Shown: positions 48,986-61,100 of the stretch, piece after piece | Layout: each line of letters starts with the position of its first letter | How positions within the stretch are numbered: the stretch's first letter is position 1 | The notes under the pieces: generated by a model | Seen by the model: only the letters and a program-made list of their open reading frames with translations | What the model was told of the DNA's origin: nothing | Database searches by the model: none | From: Xestospongia muta | Lineage: Eukaryota > Porifera > Demospongiae > Haplosclerida > Petrosiidae | Direction: 5' to 3' | Length of the DNA: 64,000 nt | Assembly: GCA_963693285.1 (NCBI GenBank) | Contig: OY848917.1 | Span: 5,466,118-5,530,117 of the forward strand | Position numbers and translations under genes: made by a program

Positions 48986-51900
48986 ATGGCAAGGCCTCTT
49001 TCTCGTGGTAAAGCTGTTCCAAAGACTGAATCTGACTTCAGAGCCAGTGAAGGTAACATTGCAGCGATTGACTTTGGTACTACATACTGTTCATTGGCGT
49101 ATACGACTCGAGGAGACGAAAAAGTGAGCGCATTCAAACTCAGTGATGTGTTTACTCGAGTCCCGAACGCTCTATTGCTAAGGAAGGCTGGAGATAAATT
49201 GGAAGTCGCTCAGTTTGGATACAGAGCACAAGAAGAGTATTCGAGATTACGACATGCTGATCGTCTCAACTATCACTATTTTGAGAGAATGAAAATGTTA
49301 CTGGAAAGAGATAAGGTAATGACACGCCTACTTTCTTTCTGTATTTATGATCACTAGTGCTATACTACACAGCAACACATGGTCAACATGTATTATGTAG
49401 ATCACAGTTATTTAATACCTTAGTTTTTGTTTGGACAAGTAATCCTAAAATAATAATAAACCTATATAGACCCCTTACATCATACTATAAAGATAGTCAT
49501 GGCTCTACAATAGATTCTTGAAGATCATATATTTCTATCAATTTATTGCTTATTGTGTGCTGAAGAGAGTTACTATATTACTGCATTCTGATTGGCTATT
49601 ATTGCACTCTAATTGGCTATTGGTAATGTTAGATCACTTGCAAGTTGCAACGGAAACAATTAACATTAAATATGAAAAGTGCTAAATTGTAGAACCCTTG
49701 TTGCAATTTCTGTAGTGATGTTAGTTTGTTTATAATTGCCATGCTGCATGAGAACTTACTAATAGATACTTAGTATAAAATAGGCAAAGAGATTATATGA
49801 AGACTTCTTTACTAAAATTTGCTTGTTTCTCGTGTCAAGTTTTGTAGCTTTAGACATTGTCATTGCCAAGTTAGAGCAGTTGAAAGTGCATTGCCAGCTA
49901 ACAGACACAAACAAACATGTACCATAACCCTTGCCCATGCAATGAGCTGTGAGTATTAACTACTAGTGCATGGCATCACCTTGGAAACACATGTACTTGA
50001 GTCAAATCCATCTATTATCTATAAGATATTCTGTGCTACAAACTGAACAGTTCACATACAAGTTTAACCTTACCACTCACTTACTATGTTTTAAGCACTG
50101 CACTCAATAAAGAACTTATACTTGCAAAGTATCATATATCGGGAAACATTCACGTTGCAAAATTTTTGCAAATTTTACGAATTTAACTCCATCATAAAAA
50201 TATCCCTCACCAATTTCTTACAATTATGGGCGTGGCAAATGGTTACGCAGAAAATTAGCAAAATTTATATTCGCAAAAAAACCACAATTTCACCAATTCG
50301 CGAAAATATCCCGACGTGAAAGTTTCCTGATATACGGTATATCAAATAATTATGAAAGAAATGGTAGATTTTTCCTAATTTGACCTCTAATATATCCGTC
50401 ACATGTAGTAATAACTAGTAAGTAATTAACTACATTACTTCCTTAGCAACTGTGGAATTATTTTACAAGATAACAAACATATTAGAATTATCAAAAACGG
50501 TTTAGATTTGTTAATTTAGCTTACTTTTATATCAATTTTTAATGACTTTTATTTTATTTTATTAGGAGATCAATCGTAATATGACTGTCTCTGATTTTGC
50601 TGGCAATGAATTCTATCTTGTTGAAGTCATAGCTTTTATACTTAAACACATCAAGACACAGTTAGTAGAGAGGTCAGCCATGACTGCTAACCCACTCAAG
50701 ACAACAGACTTTGACTGGGTCATTACTGTACCTGCTATATGGAATGCCGGAGGAAAACAAATGATGAGAGAAGCTGCGTACTTGGTAAGTACATGTAGTT
50801 ATGTACATGTACTGTATTTGATTATGTTGAAATAATGATGTAAGACCTCCAAATGAACACACTTAAAAGATATGCCCTTGACTTTGAAGAGCATACTTCC
50901 ATTTTTGGTTGTCAAACTGTAGTACCATGTCCTTACCCAAAATAAATGACTATCTTCAGTTAAAAGATGTCTGCATGAGACTTTCCAGTGTTGAAAGATA
51001 TATAGAAATATTTAATACTTATTGGTATAAGTTAATGTATAGAGTCCTTACACATGAGACATTGCCTGAGTTATGATACTGCTATTGAACTTCTACTTAA
51101 TTAGTGGAAGCAATAATTTTTTATGTGAAGATATACGGTAATAGTATCTGTAGTCTTCCCATTAGTTGAAATGTAATTTTATTACTGTATAATATATATA
51201 GATATAATGTGTAGGCATGTCAGCTTGGAATGTGCTATCATAACTAGGTGGGTTAGTTAAAGGTCATCCTTTGATAGTCCTTAGGGGCATTAGTACAAGT
51301 ACAGTACATGTATATGTAAAATGGAGGCTCTCATTTGTCATTAGGACCAATATCTTATGTATTTGTATATTCTTATAGGCTGAGCTGTTATCAGAAGGTC
51401 ATGGTATAGTTAAATTTACTGAGGTGGGTCGTGGTGTTCCTTGTGCAGAAGAAAAGAATCCAGACAAATTGTCGTTGGCATTAGAACCTGAATCAGCAGC
51501 TATCTATTGTCAACATCTCTCACAAGATGAATTAGCTGATTTCTGTGGAATTACCAATAAAGTAGCGTCACAACGTTATATTGTATTAGATATTGGAGGA
51601 GGAACTGTAGACATTACTGCACAACGTAGAGAAGGAGTGACTGGAAAAGTTGATGTTTTGAGTGTACCTACCGGTAATGCTTGGGGTGGTACTAAAGTCA
51701 ATGAAGAGTTTTCAAAGCTACTTGAAAAGATTGTCAATGATGATGGTTTTTCTACATTTATTAATCCTCCTAATCCTAGTGATAAAGCACGTAACAGAGC
51801 TATATTGAATCAAATACTGTACAAAGAATTCGAAGAAGAAAAGGTCACCTTTGGTGAAAAAGCAACCTGTCAAAAGGAATCAGCAACACACTCTGATGAC

Positions 51901-52755
51901 AGAGATGAGATTAAAATCACTATACCGCCACAGTTTACCAGATTCTATCCAGAGGATGTCTTTATTAAGGGCCTGGCTACACTGGGTGACGGTCGATTAG
52001 AATTTGACGATGACACTTTATACTTAAAATTTAGTAAAGTCAAGGAACTATTTAAACCAGCTATTGATGGTATTCTACAATGTGCTGTATCAGTTATCAG
52101 TGATCTGAAATCAGAAATAGATACAGTTTATTTGGTAGGTGGTTTTGGTGGTTGTCGCTATGTCTATCATATGATAAGAAATGCTTTAAGTACAGACATT
52201 AATATCATTGTTCCTAAGGAACACAAAGTGGCCATAGCCTCAGGAGCTGTCATATGGCGCCAAAATCCAACTCTCATTAAATCTCGTCGTGCCGATGCTA
52301 CTTACGGTATTTCCGTTAGCAAACCTTTTAAAGATGAGGTCCATGATCCACACTATCTCTTTGTAAATGAAGATGGTGAAAGACGCTGTAATAAAGTGTT
52401 TGAAGTGTACTTAGAAAAAGGAGAAATTGCTCGAACTGATCAAGTATTTACAAACACAATCACACCTAGCCGACAAAACCGAACTACTATGACCTTTGAC
52501 CTTTTTTGTACATCTAAAACTGGTATACAGTATGTAGTAGACAAAAATGGAAAACATACTGTGCGTAAAATTGGACGTTTAGCTATTGACATTCCTAATC
52601 CCGGTGGTAACTTGACAAGGAGAGAGAGAAAAGTAGAGTTGACATGGGATTTTAGTAGCACTGAGATACAAGTTAGAGCAAAATATTTAGTGACTGGAGC
52701 TATAGTAAAATGTACTGCTGACTTTTTAAGTGCTCACTTTGATGCTGAACCATAA
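48986..52755 (+). CDS. HSPA12-like Hsp70-family ATPase
   Basis: Three exons: 48986-49315, 50566-50784 and 51379-52755, all joined in phase 0 with GT..AG borders, coding 641 aa. HSPA12 proteins are usually about 675 aa. The actin/Hsp70 ATPase signatures are present: phosphate-1 loop AIDFGTTYCSL (about 27-37), phosphate-2 loop VLDIGGGTVDIT (252-263) and adenosine loop VYLVGGFGGCRY (about 432-443). As in HSPA12A/B, no canonical Hsp70 peptide-binding domain or EEVD tail follows; the C-terminal 150 residues are a beta-rich region. ATG 48986 (MARPLSRGK) is preferred over an upstream in-frame ATG at 48908 because it starts just before the conserved part. The role is inferred: cytosolic ATP-binding chaperone-like protein. 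It shares a promoter interval with gene E, so the two may be co-expressed. Confidence 0.92.
50132..50337. mobile_element. 206-bp MITE, deletion derivative of the Tigger-like element
   Basis: It lies in HSPA12 intron 1, flanked by TA on both sides (50130-50131 and 50338-50339). The left part (AACTCCATCATAAAAATATCCCTC, reverse of the large element's right arm) matches 41040-41144. The right part matches 38398-38500 of the large transposon, in inverted orientation. It therefore equals the two ends of the large element with everything between deleted. Confidence 0.8.
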
Positions 52756-54227
52756 TGTTGTTATCTAGTTTTTAAATGGTGTTTATTAGTACCATTTTTT
52801 AAAGTGAAATCGTGAAGTGTGTATTGTATGGACATGTACATAGAGAGATGTAGTAATTTATTTTTTATTCAAATCTTTGAGAAACATGAGATGCATGTAA
52901 TTACTTTTCAATGTTGTTTTCCACTGCTGCTCAACAACAAGCCATCTATATAAAAGTGTGTACTTAGGTCAGGAATTTGAAGGATCTACTTACAATATAG
53001 GTTTTTAAGTCAATCAACACTTAAAATATAATCTTATTAGCTTGAGACAAGTATCAACAATCTTATTATAATAACTATTAATTAAAACATTATATAACAG
53101 TTTAGTATTAACTCATATACATGTATCAAACAGTAAGATTTAACAGTTATATCTTCTCTTGTTGAGCTACAGGGAATAGAGTGAATCAACAAATAGTAGT
53201 AATTATAATTATCATGTTGTACTAAAATAACTAAAAATAACTTAAGCGTTATGCATTAAACAAAGACCATTATAGACATAGACAGTTTTCTTTTACAAGC
53301 TTCAGCACACTGATGGTGATATATATATACATGGATGATCATTTAAAACTGCATACTGTAACAGTTGACACATGCATTGACAAATTTTAATTACATGAGC
53401 ACCTACCCTCATACCCAGGCTAAACTCTTTACTAGAACACCTGGGTACGAGGCTACATGAGCACCATGATGGTGGGTGTGTCTTGTTATAATTATCCTTC
53501 AAAAGACTCAAAGCTCCTGCTAACTTGCTACTATGCTTGTGAGTTACATAATTATACTGCAGAATGCTAGAAATATGACTTAATAGGCAAAGATGTATTC
53601 TGGAATGCTTCCACCATAGCACTCACAGTTAGGCTTAATGAAATTTATTGGGTGTCACTTGTCACATGCATCAATGGTTAAAGGGTGCTTAAGTCTATTT
53701 GTTGCTTTCAATTGTCACATACAACAATAGAAAAACTGAATGGAGATACATATACATAACATGTGGTCCAAAATGCTGCAGTATCAGGCAGTAAGTAGTG
53801 AAGACAGTAGCTTGAGAAAACTAGTTGCTCATGATATCCATAGCAAGTATTTTGAAAGCATCATATTTTATAAATGAAACAAGTATAATTGTAAAACCAT
53901 CTATTGATATTATTTCGATAGTTGTTGCTGTAAGGGACTAAGACTGTAGAGTTGGTAGAATCTATGAAAATGCTCAAAAACATTTTCTTTAGTCATGCCA
54001 AATTGAAATCATTCACAATAAAGGGGAAATAATAAAACCAGGAATCTTACTCTGGATTCTGGAATCTAGACTCCACAAACTATAAAATATTTACTTAGCA
54101 ATTTGCAGTTCATGCTTGCAAATATTCATGATCATAATCAATCACAAAAATAAATTGGCCAACCTAAATTCCCACATTTACAGCATAACGATTGAACATT
54201 GAATTTATTTGTATTTATTATACTTAC
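52756..54227. other. Region 3' of the HSPA12-like gene; no gene seen
   Basis: AT-rich sequence with no supported exon apart from the palindromic element at 53404-53455. It contains the 3' ends of the HSPA12-like gene (plus strand) and possibly of the decayed kinase-LIM locus (minus strand). No terminal LIM exon was found. Confidence 0.5.
53404..53455. mobile_element. Short palindromic element, member 2
   Basis: Inverted copy of the unit at 46962: left TACCCTCATACCCAGGCTA, core CTCTTTACTAGAAC, right CTGGGTACGAGGCTA. Same arms and core with about 80-90% identity. Confidence 0.55.
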
Positions 54228-55833
54228 TGTTGTGATTTATACATGGTCCACACAACAACCTTTTATTGCGAGTGATGTAAAAAGGATTATTCTTCAAGAA
54301 TTTCTTGGAACATGTATTACAATTTTCAACACACACATGATGGTAGGACAGTAAATTATGAAAAAAGTCTACGGTAAACAAACAAAAAAGTTGTACAATA
54401 TCATCATAATTACATTATACATATACGACACATTTCAAATAATGTATAGTACTACATCTACCACTAATATTCTGAAGTTATTATATCTGCAAACTAATCC
54501 TGCTATAGACCTATATTTCAAACCATTAGTCAGTGTAAGCCATACAGCTATATGGTATCTTTATTATTATCTACTCACTTTTGGTATAATTGTATCTAGA
54601 TAAATCTGGCTCACTATAGTCTCTGTAGATCCTGTGTAAAATAAAAATATAATATTAATTTTATTAGCATCCACAATATAGAATATGACACATCAATCAA
54701 ATAACTCATAAAGTTTACTTGTCTGATTTAATAAATGCATTGAATAAATGAATAATAATAGTAAAGTAGTACTTAGCACAAATTTGATATCATCATCATC
54801 AAAGTGAAACTTTGCTATAGCAGTATCTGTAAGTCTTATCCTTGTATGTTCACTAACTTTAGAGTTAGCAGATATTGGAAGTAAGTAGAACTATTTTAAC
54901 ACACCTTCTTTACATTATAACAATATCTTCCTTTGATCAAGTTGTTGCCTTAATGTTTTCTTCTTGTAAACTCTTCATTGGCTCATCAAAATTTTCAGTT
55001 CTTTCATTAATACAGATACATCTGCTCCTAATATCCTTTCAATGTGATCATCTCCTACATCTAATGCTTGTATTGGAGGGACTATAATTAATAAGGGATA
55101 TAATTAATAATATAATTATATAGTTCATTAGTATGTGGACATGACTGAAGTCTGTTATGGAGACAGTCTTCAAATAGCTGTTTTAAAGAATTACTGGACT
55201 CTTATTTGATCAAAGAGATATTTTCTTCTCCGTGCCTTTGTTAATGCTACATTATCTTCATAAAATAGATCAGTAAGTATATATAGTGGGACATGAGAGA
55301 TTTTAGCTTTTAGACCTGAAGTAAGTAGAACATTGTTAGTAGTGAGGTCACGATGAACTATAGGTGGAGTTTGTTTATGTAGATATAGTAGACCAAGAGA
55401 TACATCTAGTAATATTGAGTTCTTGATATAATTAGGAATCATCTTGTACTGGTCCAGACACTGAGTTAGTGACATTGGTAGATACTCCATTACTAGAATA
55501 GGAATATCAGAACCTGACTTGTGGTGGACACCAAGAAACTGAAGATAGCCAATGAGGTTATAGTCACTCAGTGAAACAGGTTATAGCCCAACTGTGAGGG
55601 CTATATTAAAGATACTGAATACTATGATGCAAACAAATCCTATGGCCATAGGCCCGAGGCTTGTTATATCACAACACAAGATATTAGCATTATAGTACAA
55701 TGCAGTCTGGCTAGCCAGATATGGGAATGGACAGGAAGCTAGCTAGAGTTTAGTACAATTTAATATCGAAGTTTGTTTAACACAACCCACACAATTTCAA
55801 TATGTATTGTGTTGAAGACATATTGCAGACATA

Positions 55834-55842
55834 CCTGTCAAT
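55834..55842. repeat. 9-bp target-site duplication, left
   Basis: CCTGTCAAT, identical to 56492-56500, flanks the foldback element exactly. Confidence 0.8.
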
Positions 55843-56491
55843 TAGTCTCGCGTAGCCAGCCCCTCCCCCCTACGGGAAAGGAGGGTCTGGTCAACTGTAA
55901 GTATAGCTCTCGTTCAGAAAACTACCGGATATCCGGTAGTCGACAAATGGTTTTTAGAGGGAGGAGGGCAAACAGCCACTTTAAAAATGCTGACTCAACA
56001 AATGCCAGATACCTCTGTAGTAGTTCTTTCAAGTTTTTCCGTGCGTTTTCAGCGTAAATGAGTTCAGAAGGCTCTTTTGTTCTGCCATGAAGTTTACAAA
56101 TAACCTATGCTTTCATTATAGTAAAGTTGTTGTAGTAAAGTATAACCTTCGCAAGTCGAAACTGTCATGGATAATCGAGAAGCTGCAATTCAAGCTTCTG
56201 CTACTAGATTAGAAGTTACAATTAAGGTGAACCTATAATAGCTTTCATCTCCGGGGAGTGATGTGTTTGTGACTCTTCCAACAGCTACGCACTGAAAATG
56301 TTGCGAGAGTTACTACACGCAACATTGTGCTTCTTTTAAGTCAGCATTTTCAAAGTGGGTGTTTGCCCTCTTTCCTCTTAAAACCACTTATTGACTACCG
56401 GATATCCGGTAGTTTTCTGAACGAGAGCTATACTTACAGTTGACCAGACCCTCCCTTCCCGTAGGGAGGAGGGGCTGGCTATGCGAGACTA
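55843..56491. mobile_element. 649-bp foldback element with long inverted repeats (Mutator-like?)
   Basis: Termini TAGTCTCGCGTAGCCAGC and, reversed, TAGTCTCGCATAGCCAGC; the inverted arms extend about 160 bp with few mismatches. Each arm carries the perfect palindrome ACCGGATATCCGGT. A 9-bp direct duplication CCTGTCAAT flanks it. Long arms plus a 9-bp duplication are typical of Mutator-like or foldback elements. No transposase is encoded. Confidence 0.85.
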
Positions 56492-56500
56492 CCTGTCAAT
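56492..56500. repeat. 9-bp target-site duplication, right
   Basis: Second copy of CCTGTCAAT, directly after the element. Confidence 0.8.
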
Positions 56501-56823
56501 ATCTGTGGCACTTAGAACTTTTTAATATTATAATTTCCCTTGGAATGTTGACAATTCAATCAGCTAATCATGGCGCACTTTATCTCTCACATACACGTAA
56601 CACTGAGAGTAGTGTAACTCACTTACATCTGTAGCCAATCTGTTACATTGGTGCTTAATACGTGGTTTGATATCGCTTCCTTTGACTTTACAATATATTT
56701 TTCCAGCTATCTCAGTACTGTAGTAACAGTTCTACTACTTTTGCATAAGTTCCTCGTCTCATTATTCTTTCAGTTGCCTCTAACTTAAAAAACTAGTCTG
56801 GAATATCCAATTTTATTGGCCAT

Positions 56824-57323
56824 TTTACAGGAGGAGTGGCTAGGACCAGCCATGATCTACTTTTTACTAATGAATATAATTATTGCAAAATTGAACTAAA
56901 TTAAGTTTTATTTATTGGTCAATCAAGCAAACATGAGTAATATAATTAAGTTCATACAGGACTACTTCCATGAACTAGAGGAAAAAAATATGCAAGAGAT
57001 CATAAATATTTTATAAACAAACCTGCATAATTAATCATTCACATTTATACACTTATTCTGGATTCTGGAATCTGAATTCTGGTGTTTACAAATATCAAAA
57101 ACATGCTCAATGCAATTTCTGAATGTTTCACAAATAACAGTTAGATTTATAAATAATAACTTAACTTCTATTTATTTGTAAACCAAACATTTCATCCATG
57201 ACATTATGTATTCCCAGTTAAAATTAATAACATTGGTTGCTATGTGTGTTCTCTGTGCTGGCAGTCATTATATACAGGTTCATTTCATTTTCCTTTCTCT
57301 CAAAGGATCTATGCCACAATAGA
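56824..57323. other. Spacer; nothing recognised
   Basis: AT-rich sequence between the decayed kinase exon and the piggyBac-like element. No exon or repeat could be supported. Confidence 0.5.
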
Positions 57324-57963
57324 TTAACCCTTCGTTTGCAGAAGGCTCCATACGGAGCCCCACCCAATTTCATTGCAAAATGCGGAAGGCTCTTTTATAG
57401 GCACCTGGAGGTGTTATAAAAACATTCACTTTTTGGATCAAATTTTCTTTTGAAATGACTCATTTTCTAAGTTCCAATGATCCCGAGGCATTGTTACAAT
57501 TGATGGAAGAAATAGATAGCGATTTCAGCGATGACGATTTCGATGGTTTTATTGATGAAAATGATGAAAATGATTAAAAAATGATGATTGTTTTCATGCA
57601 CAGCCAGGTTAAAAGTAGCTTCAACAAGTCCATTTCTTTCAACAGTAATCTCATGCCAATAATAGCCTATGAAAGAGGAACATAGGCCAAAGGAAGACTA
57701 ATTCTAAGGAACCAGTCAGTTATAAAGTTACCGTTTATACATAGACAAAGGTACGAGCATTGATAGATTACAACTCCCTTGCTGACTCACTTCTTCCCAC
57801 AGTGCCTTGTGGCTAACCACAAAGCTATTTTTAGACTTCTACTATAATTAGAAACCGCAAAACGCCTTAAAATGGTAAAACAAGACAATACTTGATTCAA
57901 ACAATTTTGTCCTGCACCACGCCCTTAACGAGCAATAATCCAATAAAGCAGTTGAAGGGTTAA
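57324..57963. mobile_element. 640-bp piggyBac-like element bounded by TTAA
   Basis: TTAA at 57324-57327 and 57960-57963 directly flank CCCTTC inverted ends (TTAACCCTTCGTTTGC on the left, reversed TTAACCCTTCAACTGC on the right). The TTAA target and short C-rich ends are the piggyBac hallmark. The interior holds a 40-codon ORF resembling a piggyBac transposase N-terminus and no catalytic domain, so it is an internally deleted, non-autonomous copy. Confidence 0.75.
57455..57577 (+). pseudogene. piggyBac transposase N-terminal fragment
   Basis: A 40-aa ORF: MTHFLSSNDPEALL, then EEIDSDFSDDDFDGF, ending in Asp/Asn/Glu repeats and TAA. The acidic, Ser/Asp-rich start followed by DFDG is typical of the variable N-terminus of piggyBac transposases. 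The DDD catalytic core is missing. Confidence 0.55.
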
Positions 57964-58129
57964 AATTGTGAAATGGACATACCCATATAATAAAGTTACA
58001 CATATACAAGTACATATTATATGGGTATATTTTGTATACATGGATACCATGTGCTCCAAAATAATATTAGGATCACATGGGATGCTATGTGTGCCAGTTA
58101 GTACAAATTTTATAAGTAATAATACTTAC

Positions 58130-61100
58130 AGTTGAGCGCTTTACATTGTCCACATAACAGTCTTCTTTCTACCATAAATGGACCGTTACCATGTTTTGTG
58201 AATTTTCTACCACATGCATTACAACCTTCAGCACAATGACGATGATAAGGACGATTATTTACATAAGCATTCTACAGTAAATGAACAGAAAACATGCATC
58301 ATTAATTTATTATCAAACAATGTTGTTTAAATAATGTAGTTGCTACATGTAATATGGCTTCTAAACCAAATTCTGGGTACTTCAAAGCTACAGGTTTTTA
58401 TAAACTATCCACATTAGGAAATCAAAGAAGAGTTTCTAGTTGTGGTTGTTGTTATCAAGTCAATTAGAGGTAGGTCTGTGATATCATTAAAGTATTATAC
58501 CAATGCACTAGTGCAAAGTCATTTAAGGTTACTTAATTGTAAGTCTCATACCCAGCTATGTGTTTATGCACAAACTGAGTCTGGTACATCCAGTCAATTC
58601 CAAGACTAAAGTCAGAGATTATAAAAAGCTATGTCAAACCAACATCAATCACATACACTTGTATCTTTATTTATTGATTCTCTAGTCAATCATGTGATGT
58701 TATACCAATTATATCAATTTCTAGTAACAATACTAAAAATCAATTTAGTGTACCAGATGCCAGTTTCTTATTGAGTAGTTAGCTGAGATTTGCAGATGGC
58801 TTGTCACATAGTTGCTAAAAACTTACATCTCTGTCAAGAGGGTGATGACATGAAGGACAAAGACAATTTTCACAGAATAAGCCCTTGCTTGTTCTTTGGT
58901 AAAAGGAATCACTGAAAATATGATTTCCACGACAACCTACACATGTCCCTATACATAAAGTTGCATGTAGTAATCATAACCATGTACAATTGTATCTTAC
59001 CAACATAGGCACGTCCATCACTAGATCTAGTAGGTGCAGGATATTCCTCACGTTGGGCAACCCCACCATATTGACCTCTAGAGGTAACATCACTTCGGTA
59101 ATTACTAATACCCCCTCCATGATGTGTTCCTTCTCCATATCTCATATTAACACTGGCTCCTCCTCTTCCTTCTCCTCTTCTTTCTCTTTCTCCTCCTCCT
59201 CCTCTTCCTCCTCCTCTCCCTCCTTGACCTCCACTAACTCTTCCTCCTCCTCCACCACCAACTCCTCTTCTTTCATCTCCAACATTCACAGCAGTATGAG
59301 ATGGTTTAGACTCTTTAAGTTTTGCAGCATAATCAAGTAACAGTTTTTGTTGTCCTGCTGGTGTCACAGTACCTACAGTTGACCAAGCTATATCTATAGC
59401 TTTAGAAATGTCAGTTTCATTTATTTCCGACAAGTTTACTTCTTTCCGTACTTCTTGCTTAATCTAAAGAAAAAGATAACTAAAGTAACTGCTGATATGA
59501 GCCAATAGTTCTACATGTACAACCATTTTGACCACATACTATGCTATACATACAAAATCCACACACACACACACACATATTTGTTGTCTACTCACATTGT
59601 TTTAATCAATTGTTGCATACATTAATTTAAAGTGATGAATAAAATTATAAATCACATAGTTGCACTAACAATCAACAACTACCACAATTTTGCTAATTTT
59701 TATAGTATTCTGTAGTCTCTCTACATCTTCTATCAGCTCTTCAACCTTTAAAAGCCAGTATTTTACAGTGAAATCAGCATCTAAGTACCATCTTCAATAC
59801 TATTTTTTTATGATTATAGTCTTGCTCTTATAATAAGACAATAATGATAACTATAAATTATTTTTGTTGCCTAAAAGGCTACTAATGTTGAAGCTTGTGT
59901 ACAATCAATTTTGAAATCATTTATATTAAGGAATGTAAGCATGATTACCTGGGATTCTAACTGTGTCTTTTCATCATCATCAAGAGGTTCCTTGAGCTTT
60001 GCTACATCAGCTAAAATTTCATATGCTCGACAAATATCTGTTGTTTTCTCATCTGTTTTTCCCAAACATGAATCATCAGTGGCAATATCCTTTATCTCTT
60101 CCAGCATTTTTTGAACAACCTCAGTTCGACAGATACTGTAAGCTTCCTACAGAAAGGAGAGAAACATTGAATATTAAAAACTTTGACAACCAGGATCAGT
60201 ATTAGTTTGTCCATAATTAATTATTATTTATTTATGCATTAACTAATATTAACTTATGCACCTCATAGAGAGATGTACAAGTTATTATACTCTGTCTTCT
60301 GAGGCTATGATTTCCAAGGTTTTAGCAAACAGTTTGGTTGGATTTGCTGCCTTGTGTATCTATTTCCTACAAATCAGTAAATTTATTCTAACAAACATTA
60401 TGAAAATTTAAAATGGTTAGTAAAAAATAGGTCAGCCATATAAAATATACACAATTAAAAACAGATTTGAAGTCTTGTATATTTAAAGACAATGTTCCTG
60501 AAAGGGTTAAACAAGACTGTGTATAAAACAGTAATGTTGAATGGGCTGATGGCAAAAATTTTCAGTGATTGAATTTTCCCCTGATAAGAGTCTAATATTA
60601 TGTAAAAACGTTTCTATGAGTTTAGACACCATTGTTGATTTTGAAGCATAAATATCTTTGTTTAGAAAAATTGATCAAGCCAAGTTGCAATCAGTACAAT
60701 GCTTGGCTGAACATTATAGTAGGAGGTGGGCTAACCAAGCTGTTCTAGTCCAAGCACACAAGTTTAAGTAGCCTCATCATATATTGTAAACAAAAGCATA
60801 TATAGGAGGCCCATTTCTTCTATTGCAAGTAAAATAGTAAGTGTTCCTTTGCTAGCTAAAGCTACTTGTAATAACAGATCTTAACATACACACATGGATC
60901 CAAATCAGTAAACACTAATGTAGCAATTAAAATACAACAATCTGATTGATTAACATGGCACAAGTTAGTTATATACCTCAGTCTCAGTAGCTATGTCTTT
61001 ATACACCTCTGGCTTGCAGCCATCGGTACATCTACCTCAACATCGGTGTATAACCTATACTTATGACACAATTCCTACTATTGCAACACAACACACAAAT

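Larger units (their letters stand above)
54228..56823 (-). pseudogene. Fourth kinase-LIM locus, decayed
   Basis: The minus-strand order parallels gene K. A first kinase exon remnant at 56823-56630 starts ATGGCC but shifts and hits a stop after about 12 codons. Kinase pieces lie at 55553-55190 (VMEYLPMSLTQCL, VHRDLTTNNVLL, then ISH where DVG is expected, with the activation loop deleted). C-lobe fragments lie at about 55160-54950. A short exon near 54630-54590 reads YSEPDLSRYNYTK, related to TYEPDLADDQ. A LIM-like exon lies at 54368-54228 (HHVCVENCNTC ... LLCGPC), which matches gene F exon 58271-58130 better than gene D. A 649-bp foldback element is inserted between the first two parts. It shows that a kinase-LIM pairing also existed beside gene F. 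Confidence 0.7.

Noticed and set aside
52440..52661. Minus-strand frame inside HSPA12 exon 3
   Set aside because: Shadow of the plus-strand coding exon.
58990..59340. Plus-strand Ser-rich open frame
   Set aside because: Antisense of the RGG-like coding tract of gene F; low complexity only.
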